Assembly: GCF_013385825.1 (NCBI RefSeq) | Contig: NZ_JACAPG010000002.1 | Coordinates: 404,807-468,806 of the forward strand | Reading direction: 5' to 3' | DNA from: Pseudomonas reactans | GTDB lineage: Bacteria; Pseudomonadota; Gammaproteobacteria; Pseudomonadales; Pseudomonadaceae | DNA: 64,000 nt | Shown here: positions 52,404-60,979 of the stretch, one piece after another | Position numbering within the stretch: the first letter of the stretch is position 1 | Layout: every line of letters starts with the position of its first letter | The notes under the pieces: generated by a model | What the model was told of the DNA's origin: nothing | Seen by the model: only the letters and a program-made list of their open reading frames with translations | Database searches by the model: none | Position numbers and translations under genes: made by a program

Positions 52404-52835
52404 ATGCAGCGTTTTTATAGCCCATCAACTGGGTGCTCTTACTTGACCTCAATTCATGGCGATAACATGCCCAAGGATGTCTTGAGAATCACCGAGGATG
52501 TGTATCTGGCGGTGATTGGGAACCCCACGCCTGGCAAGATTCGTGCTCATGACGATAAAGGGCTTCCGTATTTGATTGATCCACCTGCGGTCGTCCCTGA
52601 TCCAATCACACAGGAGCGTGAGTGGCGCGACGCCGAACTTTCGTCTGTTATGTGGCTGCGCGAGCGTCACCGTGATCAGAAAGAAAGTGGCGTCAATACA
52701 ACGTTGTCAGATGAACAGTTCTCCGAGTTGTTGGTTTTCCTCCAGGCTCTGCGCGACTGGCCGCAAAAGTCTGAGTTTCCGGATAGCATCTATCGGCCCG
52801 TGCCGCCCTCATGGATCGCACAACGGGTTGACTAA
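52404..52835 (+). CDS. Tail fibre assembly protein (Tfa-like chaperone)
   Basis: A 143-residue partner of the fibre, presumably binding its tip: MQRFYSPSTGCSYLTSIHGD, DVYLAVIGNPTPGKIRAHDD and IAQRVD at the end resemble tail fibre assembly proteins. ATG 52404 follows GGAGAGA; ATG 52392 is an alternative. Its GC content is also low, so fibre tip and chaperone seem to have moved together. Confidence 0.8.
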   Translation: MQRFYSPSTGCSYLTSIHGDNMPKDVLRITEDVYLAVIGNPTPGKIRAHDDKGLPYLIDPPAVVPDPITQEREWRDAELSSVMWLRERHRDQKESGVNTTLSDEQFSELLVFLQALRDWPQKSEFPDSIYRPVPPSWIAQRVD

Positions 52836-52919
52836 CAGCGATGAGGGTGACCACAACGCCAGTTGATCAACCTCAACCAGGGACAAGCCCCGCGAGTCGG
52901 GGCTGTTTCTTGCGCGTCC

Positions 52920-52938
52920 TGTACCGCGCCCCGCTACA
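52920..52938. promoter_or_regulatory. Late-activator (Ogr-type) dyad upstream of FI
   Basis: TGTACCGCGCCCCGCTACA matches the gene V copy at 18 of 19 positions and stands 84 bases before gene FI, where P2 has its F late promoter. A GC-rich alternating tract (GCGCGCGCG) follows about 25 to 35 bases downstream in both. Confidence 0.8.
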
Positions 52939-53021
52939 CCGCCAGCCGCTCGCCCCGCTTGCGCGCGCGCGTCACCCTCAAGGCTCACTGAAACGGCATC
53001 ATGCCCACCAGGAGCTGCCTA

Positions 53022-54212
53022 ATGGCTACCGACTACCATCACGGCGTTCGCGTCCTCGAAATCAACGGGGGCATACGCCCCATTCGCACTATCGCCACCG
53101 CCGTGGTGGGCATGGTCTGCACCGGCAGTGACGCCGACGCGACTACATTCCCGCTCAATACCCCGGTCCTGCTCACCGACGTGCTCACCGCTTCCGGCAA
53201 AGCCGGCGAGCTGGGCACCCTGGCTCGCAGCCTGGACGCCATTGCCGACCAGGCCAGCCCCGTTACCGTTGTCGTGCGTGTGGCTGACGGTGAAGGCGCC
53301 GATGCCGCCGCCAAGGAAGCGAACCAAACCACCAAGATCATCGGCGGCGTGACGGCCCAGGGTCAGTACACCGGCCTCAAGGCCCTACTGGCGGCCGAAG
53401 TGCAACTCGGCGTGCGCCCGCGCATCCTGGGCGTGCCTGGCCTGGACAACCTCGCCGTGACCACCGAGCTGGCGGCCATCGCCGAGAAGATGCGTGCTTT
53501 CTCATATGCCAGCGCCTGGGACTGCGAGAACGTCTCCGAGGCCATCGCCTACCGTGACGGATTCGGCTCCCGCGAGCTCATGCTCATCTGGCCCGACTTC
53601 GTCAACTGGGACACCGCCACCAGCTCCAACGCCCCAGCCTCGGCCGTCGCGCGCGCCCTGGGGCTTCGCGCCAAGATCGACGAGCAAGTCGGCTGGCACA
53701 AAACGCTGTCCAACGTGCCAGTTAATGGCGTGTCGGGCCTTTCCAAGGATATCTTCTGGGACCTGCAGAACCCCGCCACCGACGCCGGTCTGCTTAACGC
53801 CGCCGAGGTCACAACCCTGATCCGCCGCGAAGGTTTCCGCTTCTGGGGCAACCGAACCACCAGCGCCGACCCGTTGTTCGCCTTTGAGAACTACACCCGC
53901 ACCGCCCAGGTGCTGGCCGACACCATGGCCGAGGCCCACTTCTGGGCTGTGGACAAGCCCATGCACGGGAGCCTGGTTAAAGACATCGTCGACGGCATGA
54001 ACGCCAAGTTCCGCGAGCTGAAAACCGGTGGCTACATCATCGATGGGCAGTGCTGGTTCGATCCGGCCGCCAACGACGCCACCACTCTCAAGGCCGGCAA
54101 GCTGTTCCTGGACTACGACTACACCCCCGTCCCGCCGCTGGAAAATCTGCTGTTCCGCCAGCGCATCACCGACCGCTACCTCATGACCTTCGCCGAGAGC
54201 GTCAAGGCCTGA
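53022..54212 (+). CDS. FI: Tail sheath protein FI
   Basis: The 396-residue contractile sheath subunit: MATDYHHGVRVLEINGGIRP at the start, LGVRPRILGVPGLDNLAV and the C-terminal YDYTPVPPLENLLFRQRITD segment that polymerises around the tube. ATG 53022 has AGGAG upstream; the frame from 53001 has no such site. First gene of the F operon. Confidence 0.95.
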   Translation: MATDYHHGVRVLEINGGIRPIRTIATAVVGMVCTGSDADATTFPLNTPVLLTDVLTASGKAGELGTLARSLDAIADQASPVTVVVRVADGEGADAAAKEANQTTKIIGGVTAQGQYTGLKALLAAEVQLGVRPRILGVPGLDNLAVTTELAAIAEKMRAFSYASAWDCENVSEAIAYRDGFGSRELMLIWPDFVNWDTATSSNAPASAVARALGLRAKIDEQVGWHKTLSNVPVNGVSGLSKDIFWDLQNPATDAGLLNAAEVTTLIRREGFRFWGNRTTSADPLFAFENYTRTAQVLADTMAEAHFWAVDKPMHGSLVKDIVDGMNAKFRELKTGGYIIDGQCWFDPAANDATTLKAGKLFLDYDYTPVPPLENLLFRQRITDRYLMTFAESVKA

Positions 54213-54259
54213 TCCCATTCACCCGCGCGGCCCCGGCTGCGTTGTAGGAGCGCCACACC

Positions 54260-54775
54260 ATGGCCCTAGCCAAGAAGCTCAAGCACTTCAACCTGTTCAA
54301 CGACGGTAACGTCTACGGCGGCATCGCCAAGACCGTCACCCTGCCCAAGCTGGCCCGCAAGATGGAGGCCTATCGCGGCGGTGGTATGGACGGCCCGGTC
54401 AAGGTCGACCTCGGCTTCGGCGATGACGGCATCGTCCTCGCTTGGACCCTGGGCGGCTGGGACCTGCTCGCCCTGCGCCAGTTCGGCGCGGTTCGTGCCG
54501 ACGGAATTGCTCTGCGCTTCTCCGGTTCGGTCCAGCGCGAAGACGACGGCCGCACTAGCTCCGTGGAAATCTCCGTGCGCGGCCGGCACGAAGAGATCGA
54601 CTTCGGCGAGTCCACCCCAGGCGAAGACACAGAGCACCAGATCAGCACCACCTGCACCTACTACAAGCTCACCGTCGACAGCGAGGTCATCACCGAAATC
54701 GACCTTCTGAACTTCGTGTTCATGGTTGACGGCGAAGACCTGCTGGCCGCGCACCGCAAGAACATCGGCCTCTAA
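54260..54775 (+). CDS. FII: Major tail tube protein FII
   Basis: The 171-residue inner tube subunit: LKHFNLFNDGNVYGGIAKTV, LARKMEAYRGGGMDGPVKVD and STTCTYYKLTVDSEVITEID match P2 FII. It follows FI by 47 bases; a TAGGAGCGCC site precedes the ATG. Confidence 0.95.
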   Translation: MALAKKLKHFNLFNDGNVYGGIAKTVTLPKLARKMEAYRGGGMDGPVKVDLGFGDDGIVLAWTLGGWDLLALRQFGAVRADGIALRFSGSVQREDDGRTSSVEISVRGRHEEIDFGESTPGEDTEHQISTTCTYYKLTVDSEVITEIDLLNFVFMVDGEDLLAAHRKNIGL

Positions 54776-54832
54776 TCCGCAAGCCGCCGGCGCCCATGCC
54801 GGCTTTCCCCCTGAACCAAGGAGCACCACCCC

Positions 54833-55195
54833 ATGCAGACTCCAGAAGACAAGCACGACGACAGCGCCACCGCTGCAGCGGCTGCACCGGCCCTGACCAA
54901 GAACCCCAACGAGGAAGTCATCGACCTCGACACCCCGATCATCCGCGGCGAACAACAGATCAAGCAGGTCATCCTGCGCAAGCCAATGAGCGGCGAACTT
55001 CGCGGCGTGACTCTGTCTGACCTGGCACAGATGGACGTACTCGCCCTGCGCAAGGTACTGCCGCGCATCAGCACGCCCAGCCTCACCGACATCGAGGTCG
55101 GCCGAATGGATCCGGCGGACCTGTTCCAGTGCGGGCTGGCTGTCGCGAGTTTTTTGCTGCAGAAGTCGGCGAAGGAAGCTGTCCTCGTCGCGTAG
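54833..55195 (+). CDS. E: Tail assembly chaperone E (P2 gpE family)
   Basis: A 120-residue tape measure chaperone: EEVIDLDTPIIRGEQQIKQV and RKPMSGELRGVTLSDLAQMD. Near its 3' end the codons AGT TTT TTG form the heptamer T-TTT-TTG at 55150-55156, the same slippery site used in P2 for a -1 frameshift. Slipping joins it to the overlapping frame that ends at 55326, giving an E+E' fusion. Confidence 0.93.
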   Translation: MQTPEDKHDDSATAAAAAPALTKNPNEEVIDLDTPIIRGEQQIKQVILRKPMSGELRGVTLSDLAQMDVLALRKVLPRISTPSLTDIEVGRMDPADLFQCGLAVASFLLQKSAKEAVLVA

Positions 55196-55203
55196 AAGAA
55201 GCC

Positions 55204-55326
55204 ATGGCCGACCTGGCCATGGTCTTTCACTGGGGGCCGGCGGACTTGGACCCGTTGCCCCTGTCGGAACTGATGGAATGGCGCGAGCGGGCCAGAAGCC
55301 GCTGGGAGAAAAGCGATGGCCAATGA
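55204..55326 (+). CDS. Tail protein E' (GpE family; also made as frameshift extension of E)
   Basis: A 40-residue frame beginning MADLAMVFHWGPADLDPLPL, followed by SELMEWRERARSRWEK, the GpE/E' family. The open frame extends back in the -1 frame to the slippery heptamer at 55150, so the main product is probably the C-terminal part of the E+E' fusion, needed for tape measure assembly. Overlaps gene T by 11 bases. Confidence 0.88.
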   Translation: MADLAMVFHWGPADLDPLPLSELMEWRERARSRWEKSDGQ

Positions 55327-57895
55327 TCTGAGAATGGAGGTGATCCTCCAGGCTATCGACCGCGCCACCCGCCCCATCCGCGCAGTGATGCAAGGAAGCG
55401 TCGGCCTCGGTCGTGCACTCAAGGAGTCCCGCGACCAGCTCAAGCAGCTGCAAGCAACGCAGAACGATGTCAGCAGCTGGCAACGCCTGCGCGCGATCAG
55501 CGCCAACACCGGAACCGCGCTCCAGGGCGCGCGTGATCGAGTGAAGGAACTCGGCCGCCAGATGGCTGCCACCGGCGTGCCGACCAAACAGATGACGGCG
55601 GACATGCAGGACGCCATCCGCGCCGCCACCACCCTCAAGAAACAACACCAGGAGCAGCAGTCCGAGCTGCAGGGGCTACGAAGCAAGCTCAGCGCCGCCG
55701 GTATCAGCACTCGCAATCTTGTGCAGGGCGAGCGCGAATTGCGCGACCGCATCGCAAGTACCAATCAACAGATCAGCGAGCAGACCCAGCGCATGCAACG
55801 CCTGGCTGCCCAGTCAAAGCGGCTGGCAAATGCCCGTGCCAGGTACGATAAAACTCAACAACTTGCCGGCACCATGGCCGGCGCCGGCGCTGGTGCGGCG
55901 GCTGCCGGGGCGGCAATGGGCGTGCCCGTGCTAAGCATGGTCAAGGACTACATGAGCTTCGAGGACGCCATGGCAGGCGTCGCCAAGCAGGTATCAGGTG
56001 CGCGCGATGATAATGGCCAGCTCACAGCCACCTACTTCGAAATGGCCGATGCCATCAAGTCCATGGGCGAACGCATCCCCATGGCCACCACAGAAATCGC
56101 CGCCCTGGTGGAAGGTGCCGCACGCATGGGCGTCCAGGGCAAAGACAACCTGCTCAGCTTCGCCAAGGTCGCCGCCAACGCCGCCACTGCCTTCGAGCTG
56201 CCCGCCGACCAGATCGGCGAGAACCTGGCGCGCATTGCGGACTTGTACAAGGTGCCAATCAAGAACGTGGACCAGCTCGGTGACGCCATCAACTACCTGG
56301 ACGACAACGCCAAGTCCAAAGGCGCCGACATCATCGACGTCCTGCAGCGCACGGCGGGCGTCGCCAGTTCGGTAGGTATGAGTTACAAGGACGCCGCCGC
56401 GCTGGGCTCCACCTTTCTGAGCTTGGGTGCCACCGCCGAAGTCGCTGGCACCGCAACCAACGCGATGATCCGCGAGCTCGCTATCGCCACCCAGCAGCCC
56501 AAACGCTTCCAGGAAGGCCTAAAAGCGGTGGGGCTTGAGGCTGAGGCGCTGCAGAACGGCATGGCAACCAATGCCACCGATACTCTGAAAAACGTGCTGG
56601 ACGCTATCAACAAGCTGCCGAAAAACCAGCAGCTCAGCGTCGCCACTCAACTGTTCGGCAAGGAGTTCGGCGACGACGCATCCAAGCTCGCACAGAACAT
56701 GGGCGAGTATCGCCGCCAGCTTGCTCTGGCAAACGACGAAGCGGGTAAAGGCTCCATGCAGCGCGAGGCGGACATACGCGCCGAGCTGCTCTCGGCCCGT
56801 CTAGATATGGCCAAGAACAGAGCGTTCAACCTCAGCGCTACCCTGGGCGAGACGTTGCGTCCGACCCTCATCGAGCTGATCGAGAGCTTCAATAGCGTGG
56901 CCAGCCGTGTTACCGCATGGGTCAAGGCCAACCCCGCGCTCGCCGGGCAAATCCTCAAGACAGTGGCCGGCATCGCAGCGCTGGCTGCAGGCTTCGGCGC
57001 CGTCACTCTGGCCATGGCCAGCTTCCTAGGCCCATTCGCCATGCTGCGCTACGGCCTCACACTCCTCGGCATCAAGAGCCTTACGGCTGTCACTGCCGTC
57101 AAGGGTATGGGCAGCGCTCTGCTGTGGGCCGGCAAGGCCGTACTCTGGCTCGGCCGTGCGTTGCTGATGAACCCCATCGGTCTAGCCGTGATGGCCATCG
57201 CCACTGCCGCCTACCTAATCTACAAATATTGGGACCCCATCAAGGCCTATTTCCTGGGCCTATGGGCAGAGGTGAAGGAAGGCTTCAACGGTGGATTCGC
57301 CGGCATCGCCGCGCTGATCCTCAACTTCTCCCCGCTGGGCCTGTTTTACCGCGCCTTCGCGGGCGTAATGAACTACTTCGGCGTCGAGATGCCCGGCAAG
57401 TTCAGCGAGTTCGGCACCATGCTCATGCAGGGCATGGTCCAGGGCATCACCAATGGCCTAGCCGCAGTGAAGGGCGCTATCACCGGCGCCGCAGACAACA
57501 CCGTCACTTGGTTCAAAGAGAAGCTCGGCATCCACTCGCCGTCGCGCGTCTTCGCCAGCCTAGGCGGCTTCACCATGGCAGGCCTGGAGCAAGGCCTCGT
57601 CAAGGGCCAGCAGGGGCCGCTGGCTGCAGTCACCAACATGGGCAAGCAAATGGTTGCGGCCGGGGCCATCGGCTTCGGAGCTGCCGGCGGCACCATGGCC
57701 ATGGACAACCGCCCACCGCTGTCGGCCAATTCAGGCAGTGGCATCGTTGTTCAGGGCGACACCATCGAAATCAACATCAGCGCTACCCCGGGCACCGACA
57801 CTGACGGGCTGCGCAACATGCTCAACCAGTTGCTGGACGAACGCGAGCGTGCCAAAGCCGCCCGCATCCGCTCGCGCCTGGGTGACCAGGAGTAA
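55316..57895 (+). CDS. T: Tail tape measure protein T
   Basis: An 859-residue protein that sets tail length. A long coiled coil spans residues about 20-190 (TLKKQHQEQQSELQGLRSKL). The TP901-type tape measure core follows (AMAGVAKQVSGARDDNGQLT, then GAARMGVQGKDNLLSFAKVA). Several hydrophobic segments lie at about 540-570 and 575-640. The C-terminus has LGIHSPSRVFASLGGFTMAG, typical of tape measures. Its length predicts a tail close to that of P2. Confidence 0.94.
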   Translation: MANDLRMEVILQAIDRATRPIRAVMQGSVGLGRALKESRDQLKQLQATQNDVSSWQRLRAISANTGTALQGARDRVKELGRQMAATGVPTKQMTADMQDAIRAATTLKKQHQEQQSELQGLRSKLSAAGISTRNLVQGERELRDRIASTNQQISEQTQRMQRLAAQSKRLANARARYDKTQQLAGTMAGAGAGAAAAGAAMGVPVLSMVKDYMSFEDAMAGVAKQVSGARDDNGQLTATYFEMADAIKSMGERIPMATTEIAALVEGAARMGVQGKDNLLSFAKVAANAATAFELPADQIGENLARIADLYKVPIKNVDQLGDAINYLDDNAKSKGADIIDVLQRTAGVASSVGMSYKDAAALGSTFLSLGATAEVAGTATNAMIRELAIATQQPKRFQEGLKAVGLEAEALQNGMATNATDTLKNVLDAINKLPKNQQLSVATQLFGKEFGDDASKLAQNMGEYRRQLALANDEAGKGSMQREADIRAELLSARLDMAKNRAFNLSATLGETLRPTLIELIESFNSVASRVTAWVKANPALAGQILKTVAGIAALAAGFGAVTLAMASFLGPFAMLRYGLTLLGIKSLTAVTAVKGMGSALLWAGKAVLWLGRALLMNPIGLAVMAIATAAYLIYKYWDPIKAYFLGLWAEVKEGFNGGFAGIAALILNFSPLGLFYRAFAGVMNYFGVEMPGKFSEFGTMLMQGMVQGITNGLAAVKGAITGAADNTVTWFKEKLGIHSPSRVFASLGGFTMAGLEQGLVKGQQGPLAAVTNMGKQMVAAGAIGFGAAGGTMAMDNRPPLSANSGSGIVVQGDTIEINISATPGTDTDGLRNMLNQLLDERERAKAARIRSRLGDQE

Positions 57896-57901
57896 ACCAC
57901 C

Positions 57902-58354
57902 ATGATGATGACCCTCGGCATGTTCGTTTTCGGACTGCCAACGCTCGCCTACCAGGAGCTTCAGCGCACCACCGAGTGGCGCCACGCTTCCACCAGCCGC
58001 ATCGGTACCAACCCGGCCAGCCAGTTCCTGGGCCGCGGCGAGGACACCATCACACTGCCCGGCACCCTGCTGCCCGGCCTGGTCGGCTCGCCCCTCAGCC
58101 TTGATGTGCTGCGCAAGATGGCCGACACCGGCAAGGCGTGGCCCCTGATCGGCGGCACCGGCCGCATCTACGGCACCTGGGTTATCACCTCGATCAGCGA
58201 GACGCAGCAGGTATTCTTCGAGGACGGCACACCGCGCCGCTACGAGTTCACCATCAGCCTCAAGCGCATCGACGACGGCCGCATCGACATGCTCGGCAGT
58301 CTCATCGGCTCGGTCGGCGGCATCCTGCGCGGTGCTCTCGGGGGGCTGCTGTGA
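57902..58354 (+). CDS. U: Tail terminator protein U (P2 gpU family)
   Basis: A 150-residue protein that caps the tail: LGMFVFGLPTLAYQELQRTT, EWRHASTSRIG and GTPRRYEFTISLKRIDDGRI are family hallmarks. Three consecutive ATG codons start at 57902. It overlaps gene D by four bases (GTGA). Confidence 0.93.
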   Translation: MMMTLGMFVFGLPTLAYQELQRTTEWRHASTSRIGTNPASQFLGRGEDTITLPGTLLPGLVGSPLSLDVLRKMADTGKAWPLIGGTGRIYGTWVITSISETQQVFFEDGTPRRYEFTISLKRIDDGRIDMLGSLIGSVGGILRGALGGLL

Positions 58355-59628
58355 GCCTGCTGAATCAAGCCGGCGAGCTCCTCGGCCAAGCCGCCCAGAA
58401 GTACCGCGAGCTCACAGCCTATCCGCGGCCGATCTGTAAGGTAGTGGTCAACGGAAACGACATCACCGCCATGCTGCTCGGCGGCCAGCAACCGCGCCTG
58501 ATCAGCATCGAGCTCACCGACAACCGGGGACTGGAGGCCGATCAGCTCGACATCACCCTCAGCGACCACGACGGTCTGCTTGCCATCCCGCCTCGGGGCG
58601 CCACCGTGCGCCTCTGGCTGGGCTGGGATGACACCGGCCTGATCGACAAGGGCAGCTTCACCGTGGACGAAACCGAGCACAGCGGCGCACCGGACACGCT
58701 CAGCATCCGCGCCCGCAGCGCGGACCTACGCGGCGGCCTCAAGGCAAAGAAAGAACGCAGCTTCGACGCCACCACCCTGGGCACGGTCATCGGTGCCATC
58801 GCCACCGCCCAGGGCCTCACCCCCGTGGTCAGCGCCGTGCTCGCCGGCATCGAGCTGCTGCACTTGGACCAAGCCAACGAGTCAGACGCCAACCTGCTCA
58901 GCCGTCTCGGCCGAGAGCACGATGCCATCGCCACCGTGAAGGCCGACCGCCTGCTATTCCTGCCCACCGGCAAGGCCACTACCGCAAGCGGCCTATCGCT
59001 GCCCCACGTCACACTCACCCGGGCAGACGGCGATCAGCACCGCTTCCTGCAGGCCGACCGCGACTCCTATACCGGCGTGAAGGCCTATTACTACGAGGTG
59101 AACAGCGCGGAGAAGAAAGAGGCCATCGCCGGCGGCGGCGAGAACATCAAAGAATTGCGCCACAGCTTCACAGACCAGGCCAGCGCATTGCAGGCCGCCC
59201 GTGCAGAGTGGAACCGCCTGCAGCGCGGCACCGCCACACTCAGCTACACCCTGGCCAGGGGCCGCCCGGAGCTGATCCCGGATCAGACCTATAGCCTGAC
59301 CGGCATCAAGGCGGAAATCGCCGCCATCATCTGGCTCGGCGGCAATCTGCGCCACAGCTTCACGCCCGACAGCCTCACCACCTCTATGGAGCTTGAGTCC
59401 CAACTACCAGACGGCGACGAACTGGGCGACTTAGCCGATGACGAAGGCGACTACACCGGCCTTGTAACCTGGTACCGCGACGAGAAGACCGGCCAGCAGC
59501 ATAAGGTCACCGAGGGCGATCAAACCAAGCCCCGCCGCCTCACCCATCTCTACCAGAGCAAGGCATCAGCCAAGCGTGCCCTGGATCGAGAGTGGAAGCG
59601 GATGCAGGAAAAACAAAAGACCCCGTAA
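58351..59628 (+). CDS. D: Baseplate hub/late control protein D (P2 gpD family)
   Basis: A 425-residue hub protein, related to T4 gp27, between tube and spike: RPICKVVVNGNDITAMLLGG, LISIELTDNRGLEADQLDIT and LTRADGDQHRFLQADRDSYT. The C-terminal 80 residues are charged. The start is GTG 58351, overlapping the gpU stop; a longer open frame upstream is the shadow of U. Last gene of the late F operon. Confidence 0.94.
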   Translation: MSLLNQAGELLGQAAQKYRELTAYPRPICKVVVNGNDITAMLLGGQQPRLISIELTDNRGLEADQLDITLSDHDGLLAIPPRGATVRLWLGWDDTGLIDKGSFTVDETEHSGAPDTLSIRARSADLRGGLKAKKERSFDATTLGTVIGAIATAQGLTPVVSAVLAGIELLHLDQANESDANLLSRLGREHDAIATVKADRLLFLPTGKATTASGLSLPHVTLTRADGDQHRFLQADRDSYTGVKAYYYEVNSAEKKEAIAGGGENIKELRHSFTDQASALQAARAEWNRLQRGTATLSYTLARGRPELIPDQTYSLTGIKAEIAAIIWLGGNLRHSFTPDSLTTSMELESQLPDGDELGDLADDEGDYTGLVTWYRDEKTGQQHKVTEGDQTKPRRLTHLYQSKASAKRALDREWKRMQEKQKTP

Positions 59629-59643
59629 AGGGGCCTTCTTGTA
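59616..59643 (+). terminator. Terminator after gene D
   Basis: GACCCCG-TAA-AGGGGCC followed by TTCTTG forms a compact hairpin that overlaps the gene D stop. Confidence 0.7.
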
Positions 59644-59829
59644 TCAACCGGAAATTGAGTCCTTCGCGATAAGCCCCTCTACCGCCCGGCGGATGAACCA
59701 CTGCTCCTGCTCTTCTAACTGACGATAGAGTCTTATCAGCAGCCACTCTTGAGGGGTTATGCATTGCTCCCTCGGCAACGCTGAATTCAGTTCATCCGGA
59801 CGGTCAACCGCGATCGATTCCAACAACAT
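59644..59829 (-). CDS. Small prophage protein of unknown function
   Basis: A 61-residue soluble protein (EWLLIRLYRQLEEQEQWFIR, then RAVEGLIAKD), probably helical. AAGGAG lies seven bases before the ATG, supporting expression. It is the last leftward gene behind the repressor and the secreted protein gene, and may share their transcript. No family recognised. Confidence 0.65.
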   Translation of the reverse strand: MLLESIAVDRPDELNSALPREQCITPQEWLLIRLYRQLEEQEQWFIRRAVEGLIAKDSISG

Positions 59830-59896
59830 CTGCTTTCTCCTTCATTGGCATTACTCCGACGGTAATGCCAATTCCAAATATGCAAGCAGGGCTACT

Positions 59897-60523
59897 TTAG
59901 CCGTTGTTCACCAGGTCTCCACCAGCCGCTTTGATGGCTTCAAGCAGCCTGATCTGCCCCTTGTCCGTCATGTAAGCATCTTCGAACTTAGGAGCCCAGT
60001 TATCCAGCTGGATGGTGCCGGCCTGCTCGGGGCGCACCAGGTCCGCCGCCGACTGCACCTTTAGGAATTGGCCGGCAGCCTTCAGCGCCTGGGCGCGCGT
60101 GACAGTGATTGAAAGCGAAGGTTTGCTCAGCACCTTGGACGTCTGCTCGCGGATATTGACCTCTCGCGGCACAGCTACCGACGTCACTTTGTCAGCATCG
60201 GTATGGACCAATGTGCGATAAACACCGTACAGGGCTGCGCGCCGAATCTCGCGCGCATTGTTTTCAGGCAGGTCGCCCGGAACGATAGATGGTGCCAGCT
60301 GGATCTTTAGCGGCTCTGTAGATAGCAGCTTGAAAGTCCCGTTCTCTGCCGCATAGTCGCCTAGATCCTCGATCATCTCGCCGACCGTGGCGAAGTGAAG
60401 CGGCTTCAAGTCGGCGGCAGGAGCCTGGCCGACCGGCGCCAGAGTAATCACCAACGCAGCGGTTACGAGGGAGCGGCGCAAACGCGAAAGCCAGGCAGGT
60501 GTCTGGTAACCCTTGAAATCCAT
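59897..60523 (-). CDS. Secreted prophage protein of unknown function (lysogenic conversion candidate)
   Basis: A 208-residue protein with a clear signal peptide (RRSLVTAALVITLAPVGQAP then AADLKPLHF, cleavage near residue 37). The mature part has EIRRAALYGVYRTLVHTDAD, then LSITVTRAQALKAAGQFLKV; no cysteines, lipobox or known domain is seen. GAAGGA precedes the ATG at good spacing. It starts 17 bases after the repressor stop in the same direction, so it should be made in the lysogen. It has no counterpart in P2. A role at the host surface is inferred, not shown. Confidence 0.72.
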   Translation of the reverse strand: MDFKGYQTPAWLSRLRRSLVTAALVITLAPVGQAPAADLKPLHFATVGEMIEDLGDYAAENGTFKLLSTEPLKIQLAPSIVPGDLPENNAREIRRAALYGVYRTLVHTDADKVTSVAVPREVNIREQTSKVLSKPSLSITVTRAQALKAAGQFLKVQSAADLVRPEQAGTIQLDNWAPKFEDAYMTDKGQIRLLEAIKAAGGDLVNNG

Positions 60524-60540
60524 TTCTAGATCCTTCTTTG

Positions 60541-60903
60541 CTAGGTGGTTTTGCTGACTGCGGCTAGGCCCGCGGCCATGCGTGTAAGCGTGTCCTGGTC
60601 GGATTCGGTGAGCGTGCGGAAGGCCTCCAGGAGACTCGTTTCCATGGGACTCAGCGAGCCGGCAGCAGCCAGCAACCTGACACCTGTCACGACGAAAAGC
60701 ACATCAACACCTTGAACCGCAATCGCGGAAAGGTAGTTGAGGTCTGGGGTACGTTCATTCTTCTCGTAGCTCCCCTGAGTGTTTCGATTTACGCCACCAA
60801 TCTGCGCAAATTCTTCCTGCTTAAAGCCCAGCCGCGAGCGCTCTTCGCGCAGGCGCTCACCTGCACTCAATGGGGGTAAATCCGAGGATGCACAATTTTT
60901 CAA
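60541..60903 (-). CDS. Prophage repressor, XRE helix-turn-helix family
   Basis: A 120-residue protein with an N-terminal helix-turn-helix (LREERSRLGFKQEEFAQIGG, then VNRNTQGSYEKNERTPDL) and a C-terminal helical part (METSLLEAFRTLTESDQDTL) that could dimerise. It is probably the lysogeny repressor. There is no ATG: TTG 60903 is chosen because AAAGG stands eight bases before it. It is divergent from the Cox-like gene and borders an operator-rich spacer. Confidence 0.85.
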   Translation of the reverse strand: MKNCASSDLPPLSAGERLREERSRLGFKQEEFAQIGGVNRNTQGSYEKNERTPDLNYLSAIAVQGVDVLFVVTGVRLLAAAGSLSPMETSLLEAFRTLTESDQDTLTRMAAGLAAVSKTT

Positions 60904-60979
60904 GCAAATTGCCTTTACAAGCCCAAACAGTTGGGCATAATGAAGCTCACATGAACACGATTGAACACATAGGAACACT
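60904..60979. promoter_or_regulatory. Divergent operator/promoter region of the lysogeny switch
   Basis: This 76-base spacer holds GCCCAA-ACAG-TTGGGC (60921-60936), an exact inverted repeat, and three GAACAC direct repeats at 60953, 60963 and 60973, ten bases apart. The direct repeats end just before the Cox-like start codon. P2 Cox binds direct repeats, and repressors of this class bind inverted ones. Confidence 0.7.

Noticed and set aside
40992..59628. Interpretation of the contractile tail genes as an R-type pyocin
   Set aside because: Portal, terminase, scaffold and capsid genes are all intact, so it is a complete phage rather than a tail-only bacteriocin.
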